In this document: positions 8,634-19,400 of the stretch, in pieces
How the letters are laid out: the number at the start of each line of letters is the position of its first letter
How positions within the stretch are numbered: the first letter of the stretch is position 1
Assembly (NCBI GenBank): GCA_022729755.1
Contig: DZAZ01000007.1
Location: 1-41,650, forward strand
Length of the DNA: 41,650 nt
Direction of reading: 5' to 3'
DNA from: Helicobacter cetorum
Lineage (GTDB): Bacteria; Campylobacterota; Campylobacteria; Campylobacterales; BB28
Notes under the pieces: model-generated
What the model was told of the DNA's origin: nothing
Databases searched by the model: none
What the model saw: only the letters and a program-made list of their open reading frames with translations
Translations under genes and position numbers: made by a program

Positions 8634-9995
8634 GTGAAGTATAATTTTAGTGAACACGAAGATTTAAACACTCTTTTAAACACGGTTGTTGATGATATAA
8701 GTTTATTTAGTCAAACTCAACTTAGTAAAATAAAAGAGTTAAATCGAATTGGAATGGCACTTTCAGCTGAAAGAGATTTAAATACACTTTTATTTACAAT
8801 TTTATTTCAAGCCAGAAAATTTACAAATGCAGATGCGGGAACTTTATACTTAAAAGATGAAACATATAGAAAATTAAATTTTGAAATTATTCAAAACGAT
8901 ACCTTAAATGAAAAAATGGATTTAAGCAAAATAAAATGGGACCCTTTGAATTTATATAAAAACGATGGTAGTGAAAATAGAGAAATGGTAGCTGTTTTAT
9001 CGTTTTTAAAAGGTGAAATTATAAATATAAATGATGTTTACAATGTTGATGGTTTTAATTTTGAAGGTACTAAAGAGTTTGACAAAGTTACTGGCTACCA
9101 ATCAAAATCGATGTTTGTTGTACCTATGAAAAATTCAAGTAATGATGTGATAGGAATTTTACAACTATTAAACAAAAAAGATAAAAACTCTAAAATAATT
9201 GCTTTTAATAAAGATGATGAAGATTTAATTCTCTCACTCGCTTCTCAAGCAGCTATTTCGATAACTAGGGCAAAACAAGAAGATTTATTAATCCAACAAT
9301 CAAAAGTTGCAGCTATTTGTGAAATGCTAGATGCTATCGCACATCAGTGGAAACAGCCATTAAATGCCATTAGTATGTATGTTACAAGTATTCCATTGCA
9401 GTATGAAATTGGCGAATTGAATAAAGAATTTATCGATAAAAACACACTTAGAATTAATCATCAAATTGAGCATTTAGCAAATACACTAGATGAATTTAGA
9501 AAATTTTTTAGACCAAACAAAGAAAAAAAAGAGTTCAACATAAAAGAAACTATCGCTTCTATGCTGAATTTAGTAAAAGATGAATTTCAAAAATATAATA
9601 TAAAAATAACTTTAAAAGGTGATGATTTAATCGCTTATGGATTTTCAAATGAGTACAAACATATTATTTTAAATATAATTAATAATTCAAAAGATGCTTT
9701 TATAGAAAAAAATATTAAAAATAGAAAAATATTAATCGAATTGAAGGCCGAAGGTGTTAATACAATTGTTGAAGTAAGTGATAATGCAAGTGGAATTGAT
9801 GAGGATATTTTAGCTAATATTTTTGATGCAAACTTTACTACAAAAAAGCTTGATAAAGGCACAGGAATTGGGCTATATATGTCAAAAATAATAGTGCATA
9901 ATATGAAAGGTGAAATTTATGTGCATAACATTTATGATGAAGTTAAACACAAAACAGGAGTTAAATTTATTATAAAAGTGCCACGAGCTTTATAA
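8634..9995 (+). CDS. GAF-domain sensor histidine kinase
   Basis: A 453-residue soluble kinase. An N-terminal GAF domain spans about residues 35-215 ('LNTLLFTILFQARKFTNADAG', ending 'SLASQAAISITRA'); the DHp domain has 'AIAHQWKQPLN' with phospho-acceptor H237; the ATPase domain has N-box 'NIINNSKDA', G1 'DNASGIDE' and G2 'GTGIGLYMS'. No transmembrane helix, so it senses a cytoplasmic signal. The start is GTG with AAGG six bases upstream. No receiver gene is adjacent, making it an orphan kinase, but it follows the CZB chemoreceptor by only 65 bases and may be cotranscribed. It shares its kinase core with three other kinases in the window. Confidence 0.9.
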   Translation: MKYNFSEHEDLNTLLNTVVDDISLFSQTQLSKIKELNRIGMALSAERDLNTLLFTILFQARKFTNADAGTLYLKDETYRKLNFEIIQNDTLNEKMDLSKIKWDPLNLYKNDGSENREMVAVLSFLKGEIININDVYNVDGFNFEGTKEFDKVTGYQSKSMFVVPMKNSSNDVIGILQLLNKKDKNSKIIAFNKDDEDLILSLASQAAISITRAKQEDLLIQQSKVAAICEMLDAIAHQWKQPLNAISMYVTSIPLQYEIGELNKEFIDKNTLRINHQIEHLANTLDEFRKFFRPNKEKKEFNIKETIASMLNLVKDEFQKYNIKITLKGDDLIAYGFSNEYKHIILNIINNSKDAFIEKNIKNRKILIELKAEGVNTIVEVSDNASGIDEDILANIFDANFTTKKLDKGTGIGLYMSKIIVHNMKGEIYVHNIYDEVKHKTGVKFIIKVPRAL

Positions 9996-10158
9996 ACTAC
10001 TTTTATTTGCTTTTGGCTCAATTTTTTTAACTCCTTGATTTTTATTCACTAAAACCTATTTTAATCAATATTAAGTGATTTTTTAAACTGCTATTTTATA
10101 TATCTCTTCACTTAAATTAAAAACCTTTTTTTCGCCATTTCCAAAAACTAATAAAAAT

Positions 10159-10731
10159 TTACCTTCTAGTCATATCTTTAACTTCTTCATAAACATATTT
10201 TGGAAGCTCAAAAGAAGATAGATGAATATTACTACTATAGTAGCTAAGTCCATCGATTAACTCTGCTTTTTGAAGAATAATATCAGCTGTTGGATGATAC
10301 TTTTTACTTGCAAAAGTGAAATAAGCTTGTCTAATAATTGAATTTTCAACTCTATAAGGCATCACAATTTTAAAAACTTCACTTAAAGCCCTAAGTTCCT
10401 CTAAAAAAAACTCTTTTTCATCTATAAAACTTCTTTGAGATAAAATTACAATTCCATCATCTTTTAAAATTCTATTTATCTGTGCAACTGGAACTTTATC
10501 TGCTTTTGTGTTTAATAAAACAATATCAAAACTTTTTTCATTTAACTCTTTTAAAGAAGCTTCATCTTTTATAATTGAATTTAAATTTATATTTTTACTT
10601 ATTTCATCTACTAAATTATTATTTTTCCCTATTATTAAAATATCTTTAGGATTAGGATGTGTGCAAATTGGGACATATATAAACATTTCAAGAAAAGCAA
10701 ATTTATCTAAATCTTGTTGAGTGTAAGGCAT
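10159..10731 (-). CDS. Short spermidine-synthase-like protein
   Basis: The 190-residue protein resembles the Rossmann core of spermidine synthase (SpeE): 'DILIIGKNN' as a glycine-poor nucleotide-binding strand, 'FDIVLLNTKAD' in place of the catalytic acidic loop, and 'INRILKDDGIVILSQRSF'. It lacks the usual N-terminal beta-domain and is about 100 residues shorter than true SpeE, and the GGGDG motif is degraded to IGKNN. Related short forms are annotated as spermidine synthase in other Campylobacterota, but aminopropyltransferase activity cannot be assumed. AAGGA precedes the ATG by seven bases. It is monocistronic and convergent with the upstream kinase; the 163-base gap between them shows no clear signal. 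Confidence 0.65.
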   Translation of the reverse strand: MPYTQQDLDKFAFLEMFIYVPICTHPNPKDILIIGKNNNLVDEISKNINLNSIIKDEASLKELNEKSFDIVLLNTKADKVPVAQINRILKDDGIVILSQRSFIDEKEFFLEELRALSEVFKIVMPYRVENSIIRQAYFTFASKKYHPTADIILQKAELIDGLSYYSSNIHLSSFELPKYVYEEVKDMTRR

Positions 10732-10852
10732 AAAACATTCCTTTTATAAAATTTTAATAATTTTAACATTTAATTCCAAAAAATTACAAAATATATTTGA
10801 AAATAAAAGTGCTAAAATTTCTATTTTAATAACTTTAAAAAGGATTTTGAAA

Positions 10853-12076
10853 TTGAAATTAATTAGTGCTGATTTTATAATTACTTGTAATGAAAAGTTT
10901 GAAATTTTGCAAGATTTTGCAATTTTATTTGATAAAAAAATATTAAAAATTGCAAATAAAAACGAGCTTTTAAAGGAATATCCAAATATTGAAAGAATTG
11001 AGTGCGATAAAAACTCTATTATTTTGCCTAGTTTTGCTAATCCTCACACACATTTAGAGTTTTCAAGCAATACAACGACTTTAAAATATGGTGATTTTAT
11101 GCTTTGGTTAAATTCAGTTATTAAAAATCGTGAAACTTTAACACAAAATTGCAAAATAGAGTGTATTGAAAAAGCTTTAAATGATATGCTAAAAAGTGGA
11201 ATAACCTCAATTGGGGCGATAAGCAATTATTTATTTGATTTAATGCCTTGTGTAAATTCGCCTATTAAAGTGACTTATTTCAATGAAGTAATTGGCTCAA
11301 AACCTGAAATGCTAGATATGTTATTTCAAGATTTTTTGGATAGATTTAATTACTCTTGCACATTTAATAGCGATAATTTTAAAGCTACAATTGCGATACA
11401 CTCGCCATATTCAGCTCATCCGATTTTGATTAAAAAAGTACTTGAAATTGCAAAAAAAGAGAATTTAATAGTTTCAACACATTTGCTTGAAAGTCAGACA
11501 GAGCGAGATTGGCTTGATAAAAGTGAGGGTGATTTTGTGGAGTTTTTTAAAAATTTTTTAAATCAAAATAAATCTTTTATCACACCAATTGAATTTATAA
11601 AACTCTTTGATGGAGTAAAAACTTTATTTGTACATTCACTTTATGCAAATGAAAATGAGTTAAATGAAGTGGCTAATATTGGAGGTAAAGTTATAACTTG
11701 TCCAATTTCAAATCGGCTTTTAAATAATAAAATATTAAATTTAAATTTAGTTGAAAATTTATCAATTGCAACTGATGGCTTAACTTCAAACTATTCATTA
11801 AATATGTTTGAAAATATTAAAATAGCACTCTTTTCATATCCAAATTATGATTTAAATGAATTAGCAAAAAAGCTTTTATTAATGGCAACAAAAAATGGTG
11901 CAAATGCCTTAGGTTTAAATTCTGGAGAAATAAGTGAGGGTAAAAATAGTGATTTTATAGTTGTGAATTTAATTGATGAGAGTAGTGTTGATGATGTAGT
12001 TTTAAATTTATTACTTCATAGCAATGAAGCAAATATGGTATTTATCGATGGAGTTGAAAAATGCAAAAAGAGTTAA
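10853..12076 (+). CDS. mqnF: Aminofutalosine deaminase-family amidohydrolase
   Basis: About 407 residues, a metal-dependent amidohydrolase of the chlorohydrolase/deaminase type. The metal site is visible as 'NPHTHLEF' (HxH, near residue 64), later histidines in 'IHSPYSAHP' and 'STHLLESQTE', and the aspartate in 'ATDGLTSNYS'. In Campylobacterota the member with this signature deaminates 6-amino-6-deoxyfutalosine in the alternative menaquinone pathway, which is my preferred assignment. Two TTG starts are in frame; TTG at 10853 is chosen because AGGA lies eight bases before it, whereas it is only two bases from the TTG at 10847 used by the ORF track. It overlaps the next gene by 16 bases, indicating an operon. 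The 121 bases upstream hold no clear -35/-10 pair. Confidence 0.75.
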   Translation: MKLISADFIITCNEKFEILQDFAILFDKKILKIANKNELLKEYPNIERIECDKNSIILPSFANPHTHLEFSSNTTTLKYGDFMLWLNSVIKNRETLTQNCKIECIEKALNDMLKSGITSIGAISNYLFDLMPCVNSPIKVTYFNEVIGSKPEMLDMLFQDFLDRFNYSCTFNSDNFKATIAIHSPYSAHPILIKKVLEIAKKENLIVSTHLLESQTERDWLDKSEGDFVEFFKNFLNQNKSFITPIEFIKLFDGVKTLFVHSLYANENELNEVANIGGKVITCPISNRLLNNKILNLNLVENLSIATDGLTSNYSLNMFENIKIALFSYPNYDLNELAKKLLLMATKNGANALGLNSGEISEGKNSDFIVVNLIDESSVDDVVLNLLLHSNEANMVFIDGVEKCKKS

Positions 12077-12777
12077 TTTCACTACAATTTAAGACAAATA
12101 TTGATTTTGAAAAAAATTTAAAAAAATTAAAGTTACTTCTTTCAAAAACTCCTAAAAATTCTATTATTGTCGCTCCTGAAGTGAGTTTGACAAATTTTTG
12201 TTATGATAGATTTGATGAGGGTGTTTTATTTTCACAAAATGCGATGGAATTAATAAAACCACTCACAAAAGAGCGAATTTTTGCGATTACAATTTTAGAA
12301 AAAATTAATAATAACTATTTCAATACATTAAAAGTGTTTTATGATGAAAAAATACTCTATTCTCAAAGTAAATTTAAACTTTTTCCTTTGGGAGATGAGC
12401 ATAAATATTTTAGTGCAGGTGATGAAGAAGAGATTAAAATATTTGAGATAGATGGGATTAAGTTTGCTTCGTTGATTTGTTTTGAGCTTAGATTTTGCAC
12501 TCTTTGGGAAAAAATAAAAGGTGCTGATGTGATTTTAATTCCTGCTATGTGGGGAAAACCTAGAAAAGAGCATTTTGAGACTTTAACAAAAGCATTAGCA
12601 ATTGCAAATCAGTGTTTTGTGGTGGCTTCAAATAGTGCAAATGATGATATGGCAAAAGGTGGTGGAGTAATAAGCCCATTTGGAAAAGTTTATAAAAGCC
12701 AAAGTGAAACAACAATTGCAAAAGTGGATTTTAATGAAATAAAAACAATGAGGAAATATATAGATATAGGGCTTTAA
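12061..12777 (+). CDS. Carbon-nitrogen hydrolase (nitrilase superfamily)
   Basis: The 238-residue enzyme has the Glu-Lys-Cys triad of the nitrilase superfamily: E in 'VAPEVSLTNF' (about residue 40), K in 'SKFKLFPLGDEHKYF' (about residue 107), and C in 'ASLICFELRF' (about residue 141). These enzymes hydrolyse amides or nitriles; the substrate is not predictable here, although ω-amidase or N-carbamoyl hydrolase roles are common. It starts inside the last codons of mqnF (16-base overlap), so translation is coupled and a menaquinone-salvage or detoxification link is possible but unproven. It ends one base from the convergent kinase fragment. Confidence 0.85.
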   Translation: MQKELISLQFKTNIDFEKNLKKLKLLLSKTPKNSIIVAPEVSLTNFCYDRFDEGVLFSQNAMELIKPLTKERIFAITILEKINNNYFNTLKVFYDEKILYSQSKFKLFPLGDEHKYFSAGDEEEIKIFEIDGIKFASLICFELRFCTLWEKIKGADVILIPAMWGKPRKEHFETLTKALAIANQCFVVASNSANDDMAKGGGVISPFGKVYKSQSETTIAKVDFNEIKTMRKYIDIGL

Positions 12778-12778
12778 G

Positions 12779-13009
12779 TTACTTTTTTTGGTCAATATTT
12801 TTTATATTTTCTACAACACTAGAAATGCGATTTAATCCATCACTTATTGTTTGAATACTTTGATTAATCTCTTTTTTTAATTTAATATTTTCAATTTCGT
12901 TAATATCAAAATTAAGCAACTCTAAATGCCCCTTTATATATGTAAGAGAAGTGTTAATTTCGTGGATAACTTCTGGCAAAAACTCTTTTTTTATTTTTTT
13001 ATTTTTCAT
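12779..13009 (-). CDS. Stand-alone histidine kinase DHp-domain protein (76 aa)
   Basis: The product is nothing but a dimerisation/phospho-acceptor helical hairpin: 'VIHEINTSLTYIKGHLELL' contains the H-box histidine (H16) and is followed by a second charged helix. Full kinases of this type carry 'HEINTPLTYIKG' and a C-terminal ATPase domain; here the ATPase domain and any sensor are missing and the conserved Pro is Ser. It could be a decayed kinase remnant or a small phosphotransfer/dimerisation modulator of other kinases. It has its own ATG, a weak ribosome site (AAGAA) and a TATAAT at 13034-13039 on its strand, so expression is plausible. Its stop lies one base from the convergent amidohydrolase gene. 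Confidence 0.6.
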   Translation of the reverse strand: MKNKKIKKEFLPEVIHEINTSLTYIKGHLELLNFDINEIENIKLKKEINQSIQTISDGLNRISSVVENIKNIDQKK

Positions 13010-13033
13010 AACTATTCTTAACTTTTTTTATAG

Positions 13034-13039
13034 ATTATA
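13034..13039 (-). promoter_or_regulatory. Candidate -10 box for the DHp-domain gene
   Basis: On the minus strand the sequence reads TATATAATC, giving TATAAT 25 bases before the ATG at 13009. No -35 is evident. The position would give a leader of roughly 18-20 bases. Confidence 0.35.
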
Positions 13040-13094
13040 TACGAGTTTTTTTAAGAGTAAATTAAAATTAAATATTTTTGAAGTATTTTTAAAA

Positions 13095-13100
13095 TATAAT
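13095..13100 (+). promoter_or_regulatory. Candidate -10 box upstream of rho
   Basis: TATAAT lies 86 bases before the rho ATG in the divergent region 13010-13185. This would leave a leader of about 80 bases; rho leaders are autoregulated in other bacteria, but I see no specific structure here. There is no good -35. Confidence 0.3.
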
Positions 13101-13185
13101 AATTTTTAGAAGTTAATAAAAACTACGAAGAAGTGCTATTTTCATTTCTACAATACTTTAAATTATAAAATCAAAGAAGGAAATT

Positions 13186-14493
13186 ATGACAGTAGATAAA
13201 AGTCAAACCCAAAAAAAAACAAGAACACATATTCCTGTAGATGGATATACAATAGATGATTTAAGAGTAAAAACATTAGATGACCTTTTGGATTTGGCAA
13301 ATGAACTTGCAATCGAAAATCCTCAAGAGTTGAAACGACAAGATTTAATATTTGAAATACTAAAATCTCAAACAAAAAAAGGTGGTTATATTCTTTTTAC
13401 GGGTATTCTTGAAATGAAAGCCGAAGGATATAGCTTTTTAAGAGCTATTGATGCAAATTTTAGTGATAGTTTAAATGATGCTTATGTTTCATCTACTCAA
13501 ATTAAGAAGTTTGCACTTAGAAATGGTGATATTGTAACAGGACAAGTTAGACCTCCAAAGGACCAAGAGCGATATTATGCACTGCTAAAAATCGAAGCTA
13601 TAAATTATCTTCCACCAGAAGAGTCAAAAAATAGACCTCTATTTGATAATTTAACTCCACTTCATCCAAAAGATAAAATTAAACTTGAATATAATCCTAT
13701 GAAATTAACAGGACGAGTAATTGATTTATTCGCACCAATTGGAATGGGACAAAGAGCCTTAATCGTGGCACCTCCTAGAAGTGGTAAAACTGAACTTATG
13801 AAAGAATTGGCTCACGGCATAAGTTATAATCATCCTAATGTTGAATTGATAGTGCTTTTAGTTGATGAACGACCTGAAGAGGTAACTGATATGCAAAGAA
13901 GTGTAAAAGGCGAAGTTTATAGCTCAACTTTTGACCAACACGCGACAAATCACGTAAGAGTAGCTGAACTTGTAATAGAAAAAGCAAAAAGAATGGTAGA
14001 AATGGGTAAAAATGTTGTAATTTTACTTGATTCAATCACAAGACTTGCAAGAGCTTATAATACAGTAACTCCTTCAAGTGGCAAAGTTTTAAGTGGTGGA
14101 GTTGATGCAAATGCACTTCATAAGCCTAAACGATTTTTTGGAGCTGCTAGAAATATTGAATTTGGTGGAAGTTTAACTATCATCTCAACTGCATTAATTG
14201 ATACTGGAAGTAGAATGGATGATGTTATTTTTGAAGAGTTTAAAGGTACAGGAAACTCTGAAATAGTCCTAAGTCGCGATATTGCTGACCGTAGAATTTA
14301 CCCTGCAATTGATGTTATAAAATCTGGTACTAGAAAAGAAGAACTTTTACTTGACCCAGAGTTACTACAAAAAGTTTGGGCGCTAAGAAATGCGATGAAT
14401 ACAATGCAAGAGATAGAGGCACTTAAATTTTTATACTCTAAAATGTTAAAAACTAAAGATAATGCTGAATTTTTAAGTATTATGAATGCATAA
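13186..14493 (+). CDS. rho: Transcription termination factor Rho
   Basis: Hexameric RNA-dependent ATPase that terminates transcription. The 435-residue protein has the N-terminal Rho_N and cold-shock RNA-binding domain (RNP1-like 'EGYSFLRA' at residues 80-87), Walker A 'APPRSGKTE' at 195-203, Walker B '[13 protein letters not shown]', the Q-loop/R-loop region '[20 protein letters not shown]', and '[10 protein letters not shown]'. It is complete and lacks the long N-terminal insertion found in some phyla. AAGGA precedes the ATG. murI starts two bases after its stop, and the pair is conserved in Campylobacterota. The minus ORFs over this gene are shadows. Confidence 0.97.
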   Translation: MTVDKSQTQKKTRTHIPVDGYTIDDLRVKTLDDLLDLANELAIENPQELKRQDLIFEILKSQTKKGGYILFTGILEMKAEGYSFLRAIDANFSDSLNDAYVSSTQIKKFALRNGDIVTGQVRPPKDQERYYALLKIEAINYLPPEESKNRPLFDNLTPLHPKDKIKLEYNPMKLTGRVIDLFAPIGMGQRALIVAPPRSGKTELMKELAHGISYNHPNVELIVLLVDERPEEVTDMQRSVKGEVYSSTFDQHATNHVRVAELVIEKAKRMVEMGKNVVILLDSITRLARAYNTVTPSSGKVLSGGVDANALHKPKRFFGAARNIEFGGSLTIISTALIDTGSRMDDVIFEEFKGTGNSEIVLSRDIADRRIYPAIDVIKSGTRKEELLLDPELLQKVWALRNAMNTMQEIEALKFLYSKMLKTKDNAEFLSIMNA

Positions 14494-14495
14494 AA

Positions 14496-15248
14496 ATGGT
14501 AGCTGGAGTTTTTGATAGTGGTATCGGTGGTCTCACCGTTTTAAAGGCTTTATATGAAGCGAAAATTTTTGAAAAAATTATATACTTTGGCGATACGGCG
14601 AGAGTTCCTTATGGTGTAAAAGATAAAAATACAATTATTCGCTACTCGCTTGAAGCGCTTGAATTTTTTACAAATTTCAATATTGATATTTTTATAATCG
14701 CTTGTAATACTGTTAGTGCTTATGCTATTAAAGAGTTACAAGAGGTTAGTAAAGTGCCTGTTGTAGGTGTAATTGAAGCTGGAGTTTTAGCTCTAAATCA
14801 AATAAATATAGATAAAAAGAGCAATATTTTAATTATTGGCACAAAAGCTACGATTAACTCAAATAAATATGAAACACTACTAAATCAAAACGGCTTTTTT
14901 AATCTCACTTCAAAAGCGACGGGGCTTTTTGTTCCAATAGTTGAAGAGGGAATTTTTAACGGTGCAATTTTAAATGAAACAATGCACCACTACTTTAACG
15001 ACTTAGCTAAACCTAAAGCTATAATTTTGGGTTGCACACACTTTCCACTTATTGCAAATGAAATTTCAAGCTATTTTGGAGGAGTAAATTTAATTCATTC
15101 AGGTGAAGCGATAGTTGAGCATTTAAAGAGTAAATATATTCAACCTAAACACTTTTTTTATGAAACAAAATTAGAATTTTTCGCATCGGAAAATCCAATG
15201 GGATTAAAAGAGGTGGCTAAAAAATGGTTAAATCTTAAGGATATTTAA
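14496..15248 (+). CDS. murI: Glutamate racemase
   Basis: Cofactor-independent racemase supplying D-glutamate for peptidoglycan. The 250-residue protein has the expected two catalytic cysteines, C70 in 'IIACNTVSA' and C180 in 'ILGCTHFPL', the acid D7 in 'FDSGIGGLTV', and the substrate-binding 'YFGDTARVPYG'. It starts two bases after the rho stop with no room for its own promoter, so it is cotranscribed and possibly coupled. Functionally it joins murE in this window in cell-wall precursor synthesis. Confidence 0.95.
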   Translation: MVAGVFDSGIGGLTVLKALYEAKIFEKIIYFGDTARVPYGVKDKNTIIRYSLEALEFFTNFNIDIFIIACNTVSAYAIKELQEVSKVPVVGVIEAGVLALNQINIDKKSNILIIGTKATINSNKYETLLNQNGFFNLTSKATGLFVPIVEEGIFNGAILNETMHHYFNDLAKPKAIILGCTHFPLIANEISSYFGGVNLIHSGEAIVEHLKSKYIQPKHFFYETKLEFFASENPMGLKEVAKKWLNLKDI

Positions 15249-15310
15249 TAATTTTTTAAAGCAAAAGTTTTTAAATTAAAGAAAATAATAATATTTTAAA
15301 AGAGAAGACA

Positions 15311-16432
15311 ATGAAAAATCGAATTTTTTTATCACCTCCACATATGGGTGGAAATGAGCTAAAGTATATAAATGAAGCATTTGAGAGTAATTACATTGCA
15401 CCAGTTGGGGAGAATTTAAATAAATTTGAAGAAGCAATAAAAAGTTTTAGTGGTGCAAAGTATGCACTCGCCCTTAGTAGTGGCACAAGTGCAATTCATT
15501 TAGCATTGCGATGTTTAGGGATAAAAGAGGGTGATGAAGTGTTTGCTTCAACTTTTACTTTTATCGGTTCAGTTGTGCCAATTTTATATGAGAGAGCCAC
15601 ACCATTTTTTATTGATAGTGAGCTTAAAAGTTGGAATTTAGATGCAAATTTGCTTTATGAAGAGTTAAAAGAGCGACATAAAAATAATCAAAGCTTACCA
15701 AAAGCTTTGATTGTTACTCATCTTTACGGGCAATGTGCTGATATTTTGACGATAAAATCAATTTGTAATGAGTTTGGAGTGATTTTAATCGAAGATGCAG
15801 CCGAATCGCTTGGAGCTACTTTTGAAAATAGACAAAGTGGAACTTTTGGAAAAGCTGGAATTTACTCATTGAATGGCAATAAAATCATAACTACAAGTGG
15901 TGGTGGGGTTTTGGTTAGTGATGATGAGAGCTTAATAAAAGAGGCTAGATTTTTATCAACTCAAGCTAGAGAAAATTATTTGCATTATGAGCATAACACT
16001 TATGGTTATAACTATCGAATGAGTAATATTGTGGCAGCAATTGGGCGAGGTCAAATGGAAGTTTTGAGCCAAAGAATTGAAAAAAAGCGAGAAATTTTTA
16101 ATTTATATAAAAACTTTTTAGGTGAAGAAGTTGAGTTTATGCCAGAACTTGCTAACTCAAAAGGTAATAGATGGCTTAGTGCGGTCTTATTTAAAGAGCC
16201 AAAATTTGTAAATAAAGTAATAGAAGCACTTGAGAGTGAAAATATCGAATCGCGACCACTTTGGAAACCGATGCACACTCAACCTGTTTTTAAAGATACA
16301 AAATCAAGATTAAATGGTGTGAGTGAAGATTTATTTAGTCGTGGGATTTGTTTACCAAGTGGCACAAATATGGGTGAAAATGAAGTGAAATTTGTAAGCG
16401 AAATTATAATAAAAACTTTAGCAAGAGATTAA
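15311..16432 (+). CDS. pglE: UDP-N-acetylbacillosamine-type aminotransferase (PglE-like)
   Basis: A 373-residue PLP enzyme of the DegT/DnrJ/EryC1/StrS family. It is strikingly like Campylobacter PglE over its whole length, including the opening 'FLSPPHMGGNELKYI', 'SNYIAPVGE', 'EDAAESLGATF', the PLP lysine K191 in 'NGNKIITTSGGG', 'FLSTQARENYLHYEH' and 'ICLPSGTNMGENE'. PglE aminates UDP-4-keto-6-deoxy-GlcNAc on the way to N,N'-diacetylbacillosamine, the first sugar of the Campylobacter N-glycan. No pglF, pglD or pglC neighbours are seen; a PglA-like transferase lies 15 kb away on the other strand. The ATG follows a GAGAAGA purine run. The 62 bases after murI show no clear promoter. Confidence 0.85.
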   Translation: MKNRIFLSPPHMGGNELKYINEAFESNYIAPVGENLNKFEEAIKSFSGAKYALALSSGTSAIHLALRCLGIKEGDEVFASTFTFIGSVVPILYERATPFFIDSELKSWNLDANLLYEELKERHKNNQSLPKALIVTHLYGQCADILTIKSICNEFGVILIEDAAESLGATFENRQSGTFGKAGIYSLNGNKIITTSGGGVLVSDDESLIKEARFLSTQARENYLHYEHNTYGYNYRMSNIVAAIGRGQMEVLSQRIEKKREIFNLYKNFLGEEVEFMPELANSKGNRWLSAVLFKEPKFVNKVIEALESENIESRPLWKPMHTQPVFKDTKSRLNGVSEDLFSRGICLPSGTNMGENEVKFVSEIIIKTLARD

Positions 16433-16484
16433 ACGAAATTTAATTAACTTTTGTTGCAATCTGAGAAAACAAAAAGGTTGTTCT

Positions 16485-19400
16485 TTGAAAAATAAAGATA
16501 GTGATTTATATGTAGTTGGAATTGGTGCAAGTGCAGGTGGATTGGAAGCTTTGCAACTATTTGTAAAGCAATTAGCTGAAAAGTCTGATATGGCTTATAT
16601 TGTGGCTCAACATTTAAGCCCAACTTATAAATCTATGATGGTAGATTTAATTGCAAGAGAGACACATAAAAAAGTTTTTGAGATAAAAAATGGGATGGTT
16701 ATCCAAAAAGATACAATTTATATAACTCCTCCAAATAAAGATGTTTTTATCAAAAATGGTATTTTAGAGCTTAAAATTCCCCAAGAGGCAATCGGTCCTA
16801 GACCCTCAATCAATCTATTTTTTACTTCTCTAGCTCAATCAGTTGGAAATAAAGCAATAGGGATAATACTCTCTGGAACTGGAACTGATGGGAGCTATGG
16901 GATAAGAGCAATTAAAGCTGAAGGTGGGATTACAATTGCTCAAAATCCTCTTAGTGCAAAATATGATGGAATGCCAAATTCGGCTATTAATACTGGAAAT
17001 GTAGATTTAATTTTAAATCCTGAAGATATGGGAAGCGAACTTATTGAAATTGTGAAATATCCTAAAAATATCTCAATTATAAATGATACTTTAGAAACAA
17101 ATGGCGGAATGGAAAAAGTTTATAAAGAGTTATTTGCAACTACTGGGATTGATTTTAGCCAATACAAAACAACAACGATAAACAGGCGACTTGAACGGCG
17201 AATGTCGGCACTAAAATTGATGAATTTAAGTGATTATGTTAATTTTTTATCAAAAAATAAAGATGAAATTAATAATTTATTTAAAGATATATTAATCGGT
17301 GTAACTTCATTTTTTAGAGATAGAGAGTGTTTTGAGGATTTAAAAATTCAACTTGGCAAAATGATTGAAAATAAAAAAGATAAATCGATTAGAATTTGGA
17401 TAGTTGGATGTTCTAGTGGTGAAGAGCCTTACTCAATTGCAATATTGCTTAGCGAAATTTTGGGAATTAGAATTTCTGAATATGATATTCAAATATTTGC
17501 AACTGATGTTGATGTGAATGCACTCTTAACAGCTAGAAAAGCGATTTATCCAGAATCGCTAGTTGAAGATTTGCCAAAAGCGATTTTAAAAAAATATTTT
17601 TTAGCCAAACAAAATGGATTTGAGCTTATCAAACCAATTAGAGAAATGTTGATTTTTTCAAAACACGACATCATAAGCGACCCTCCTTTTTTGAAAACTG
17701 ATTTAATCACTTGTAGAAATTTATTAATTTATTTTAACACTGAACTTCAAAAGAAAATTTTTTCTATTTTTCACTACTCTCTAAACGATACAGGATTTTT
17801 ATTTTTGGGTAAATCTGAATCGGTTGGGCAAACTTCAGAACTTTTTGAAATTTTAGAAAAAAGAAGTAAAATTTTTACTCCAGTTTATAAAGGAAAAAAA
17901 GAGTTATATAGAAATTTTAATATTTTAAAATCAAAGACATTTTATGCAATTCCTAAAAAAGAGATTAGTGAAAAATTTAATCCTGAAGAGATGTTGATTG
18001 AAAATTTATCTAATATTTTAATTTCAAGTTCTATTTTATTAAACGATACACTTGAGTTGATATATAAAAAAGGTAAAAATAGTTATTTACAAATTCCAGA
18101 TGGTGTGATTACTTCAAATATTTACAAATTAATTCACTCTGAACTTACACTTGATTTGCGAACTGCACTTCATAAAATAAATAAAGAAGAGTTGCCATAT
18201 ATCAAAACTCCATTTAGAGAGATTGAAATTGGTAATGGTGGAGTTAATTTTGTGAGAATTATTATCTCAAAAACTAAAAGAAATGAGAGAGTTTTTTACA
18301 TTTTATATTTTCAAGAAGAACTTAACTCTTATGGATTTTTCAAAGCTCTTGCAAAAGAGGGAATAAACTCAAGAGAAGAACAACTTGAGTTTGAGCTAAT
18401 AAAGACAAAAGAGCAACTTCAAGCAGTTATTGAAGAGCTTGAAACCACAAATGAAGAGATGCAAAGCTTAAACGAAGAGCTTCAAAGCTCTAATGAAGAA
18501 CTTCAAAGCTCAAACGAGGAACTTGAAACTACAAATGAAGAGTTGCAATCTACAAATGAAGAACTTCAAACTGCTTATTCTGAATTAAAAGTTAGTTATG
18601 ATGAGCAAAAAAATCAACAAATTGAGTTAAAACAAGTTGAATCTTTACTTAATGAAACAGGAAAAATTGCCAAAGTTGGTGGTTGGGAATTTTATCTTGG
18701 AGATTTAAAAACAAAATGGACAAAAGAGATTTATAATATTTATGAAGTTGATTTTAATTTTAAACACATAATTGAAAATATGTTAATGTTTTATCTCCAA
18801 AAAGAAGAGATGGAAAAGGCTTTAAATAATTTAATTAAAAATGGTGAAAGTTTTGATTTAACAGTTCCAATAATTAGTGCAAAGTCAAATAAAAAAATAG
18901 TTAGGATAACTGGAAATGCGGAGTTTCAAAACAATAAACCAAATAAACTTTATGGAATTATTCAAGATTTAACCGAAGAGTTTAAGATTAAAGAAGAGCT
19001 TGAAAATTATAAAACTTTTTTGGAACAAAAAGTAACAGATGAGGTTAATAAAAATAGAGAAAAAGATAAAATCTTAATCCAACAAAGCAAATTAGCGGCA
19101 TTAGGTGAAATGTTAGGTGCAATAGCTCATCAATGGAGACAACCACTAAATACAATTAATTTAAGTTCTTATTTGATTGAGGAGTTAAACAAAAAAAACC
19201 AAAATCAAAATACTTCAATTCAAAAATATATTAATCAAATTATAGAAACAACCGAGTATTTATCAAATACAATTGATGATTTTAGAAACTTTTTTAAACC
19301 AAATAAAGATAAAGATGTTTTTGATGTAGTTGAAATTGTTAAAAGTTCTATAAGTTTAATTTCAGCTCAACTTACAAATCATTCTATTAAAGTTGAATTA

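Noticed and set aside
9996-10158. Possible terminator or small RNA between the GAF kinase and the SpeE-like gene
   Set aside because: The only inverted match is a five-base stem (TCACT/AGTGA) before a T run, too weak to support.
18419-18580. Repeated EELQSSNEELQ coding units as a separate element
   Set aside because: They are the normal coiled coil of CheB-CheR-PAS-kinase proteins.
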